From: Bacilli bacterium
Lineage (GTDB): Bacteria; Bacillota_I; Bacilli_A; RF39; UBA660
Reading direction: 5' to 3'
Length of the DNA: 7,005 bases
Assembly (NCBI GenBank): GCA_024693165.1
Contig: JAILLM010000074.1
Span: forward strand, 1 to 7,005
In this document: one piece after another, positions 6,714 to 7,005 of the stretch
How the letters are laid out: each line of letters opens with the position of its first letter
Position numbering within the stretch: the stretch's first letter is position 1
Notes under the pieces: generated by a model
What the model was told of the DNA's origin: nothing
What the model saw: only the letters and a program-made list of their open reading frames with translations
Database searches by the model: none
Position numbers and translations under genes: made by a program

Positions 6714-6749
6714 CCTCCTTAAAAAAATCTTCACCTAATGTGAAGATTT
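6714..6749 (-). terminator. Intrinsic terminator abutting the next gene's ribosome binding site
   Basis: The minus strand has a perfect 10-bp hairpin, arms 6749-6740 and 6734-6725 (AAATCTTCAC and its complement) with a 5-nt loop, followed by an unbroken run of seven T (three in the stem, 6727-6721). AAGGAGG (6720-6714) of the next gene follows with no gap. The TAG stop of the upstream gene (6737-6735) is the first part of the loop, so the whole 5' arm is coding sequence. It is the strongest terminator in the window by stem and U-tract. Confidence 0.8.
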
Positions 6750-6992
6750 CTTTTTCTTATTATTAATGCTAATGACAGCAATTCTATTAATAAAAATAGT
6801 AATAACGAAATAAACTGCGAAAGCAATAAAGATTCCTTTTGCTAAAGTAAAATTTTTGAATTTTAATAAAGCATCTGCAGTGGCAGTTTCTTCACTTACT
6901 ATTTTTACTGGAGAATATAAACTATATTTATAAATAGCCATTATAAGAGTGTATAAGAATACTGTTCCTCCTACTAATAGATATTTCTTCAT
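6735..6992 (-). CDS. Small two-helix membrane protein of unknown function
   Basis: This protein of 85 residues has two hydrophobic segments, about 4-26 (LLVGGTVFLYTLIMAIYKY) and 50-74 (LAKGIFIAFAVYFVITIFIN). A roughly 23-residue loop joins them (SPVKIVSEETATADALLKFKNFT). The basic ends (MKK at the start, NNKKKK near the end) predict both termini in the cytoplasm and the loop outside. I recognise no family. The ATG at 6992 is used, but the frame stays open to the right edge (codons Thr-Lys-Phe-Asn upstream) and no ribosome binding site is visible in the 13 bases shown. The true start could therefore lie beyond the window and the gene could be 5'-partial here. The stop codon sits in the loop of its own terminator, and the last coding bases (Lys-Ser-Ser-His) form the hairpin's 5' arm. 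Confidence 0.68.
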   Translation of the reverse strand: MKKYLLVGGTVFLYTLIMAIYKYSLYSPVKIVSEETATADALLKFKNFTLAKGIFIAFAVYFVITIFINRIAVISINNKKKKSSH

Positions 6993-7005
6993 ATTAAATT
7001 TAGTC

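Overview
The window is very AT-rich bacterial DNA. Every gene I can support lies on the minus strand, so the biological order runs from 7005 down to 1. The low GC, AGGAGG-type ribosome binding sites, compact U-tailed terminators and the protein families (CBS/DRTGG-type family II pyrophosphatase, ECF sigma/anti-sigma pair, DUF2975-like membrane protein) point to a low-GC Firmicute. An uncultured gut Bacilli/Erysipelotrichia or RF39-like (Mollicutes-related) lineage is my best guess. That assignment is inference, because there is no rRNA or other taxonomic marker here. All seven complete genes stop with TAA or TAG and only one tryptophan codon (TGG, 745-747) is present, so the window cannot by itself separate genetic code 11 from code 4.

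Layout in transcription order. (1) 6992-6735: a small two-helix membrane protein whose stop codon lies inside its terminator hairpin. (2) 6709-6008: an unrecognised, charged, coiled-coil protein, again ending in a terminator. (3) 5949-3994: uvrB, the damage-verification helicase-like subunit of nucleotide excision repair. (4) 3930-3190: a four-helix DUF2975-like membrane protein with a long charged, very basic C-terminal tail. (5) 3130-1508: a manganese-dependent family II inorganic pyrophosphatase with a regulatory CBS-DRTGG-CBS insert. (6) 1501-1094: an acidic tail-anchored protein 6 nt downstream of the pyrophosphatase, with no ribosome binding site of its own. (7) 969-487 and 503-1: an ECF sigma factor and a translationally coupled, membrane-anchored probable anti-sigma factor that runs off the left edge.

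No single pathway links these genes. uvrB and the pyrophosphatase are housekeeping genes. The sigma/anti-sigma pair is a self-contained envelope-signalling module with a candidate ECF-type promoter just upstream. The remaining genes are small membrane or coiled-coil proteins of unknown role. Four hairpin terminators separate most units, and all sit on or within a few bases of the upstream stop codon. There is no mobile element, CRISPR array, tRNA or rRNA, and no gene-free stretch longer than about 125 bases. I see no convincing new defence or biosynthetic system. The most notable points are the terminator/stop-codon architecture, the sigma/anti-sigma module and the unusual tail on the membrane protein. 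For several genes the longest open frame starts upstream of the likely true start, and I have moved those starts on ribosome-binding-site evidence.
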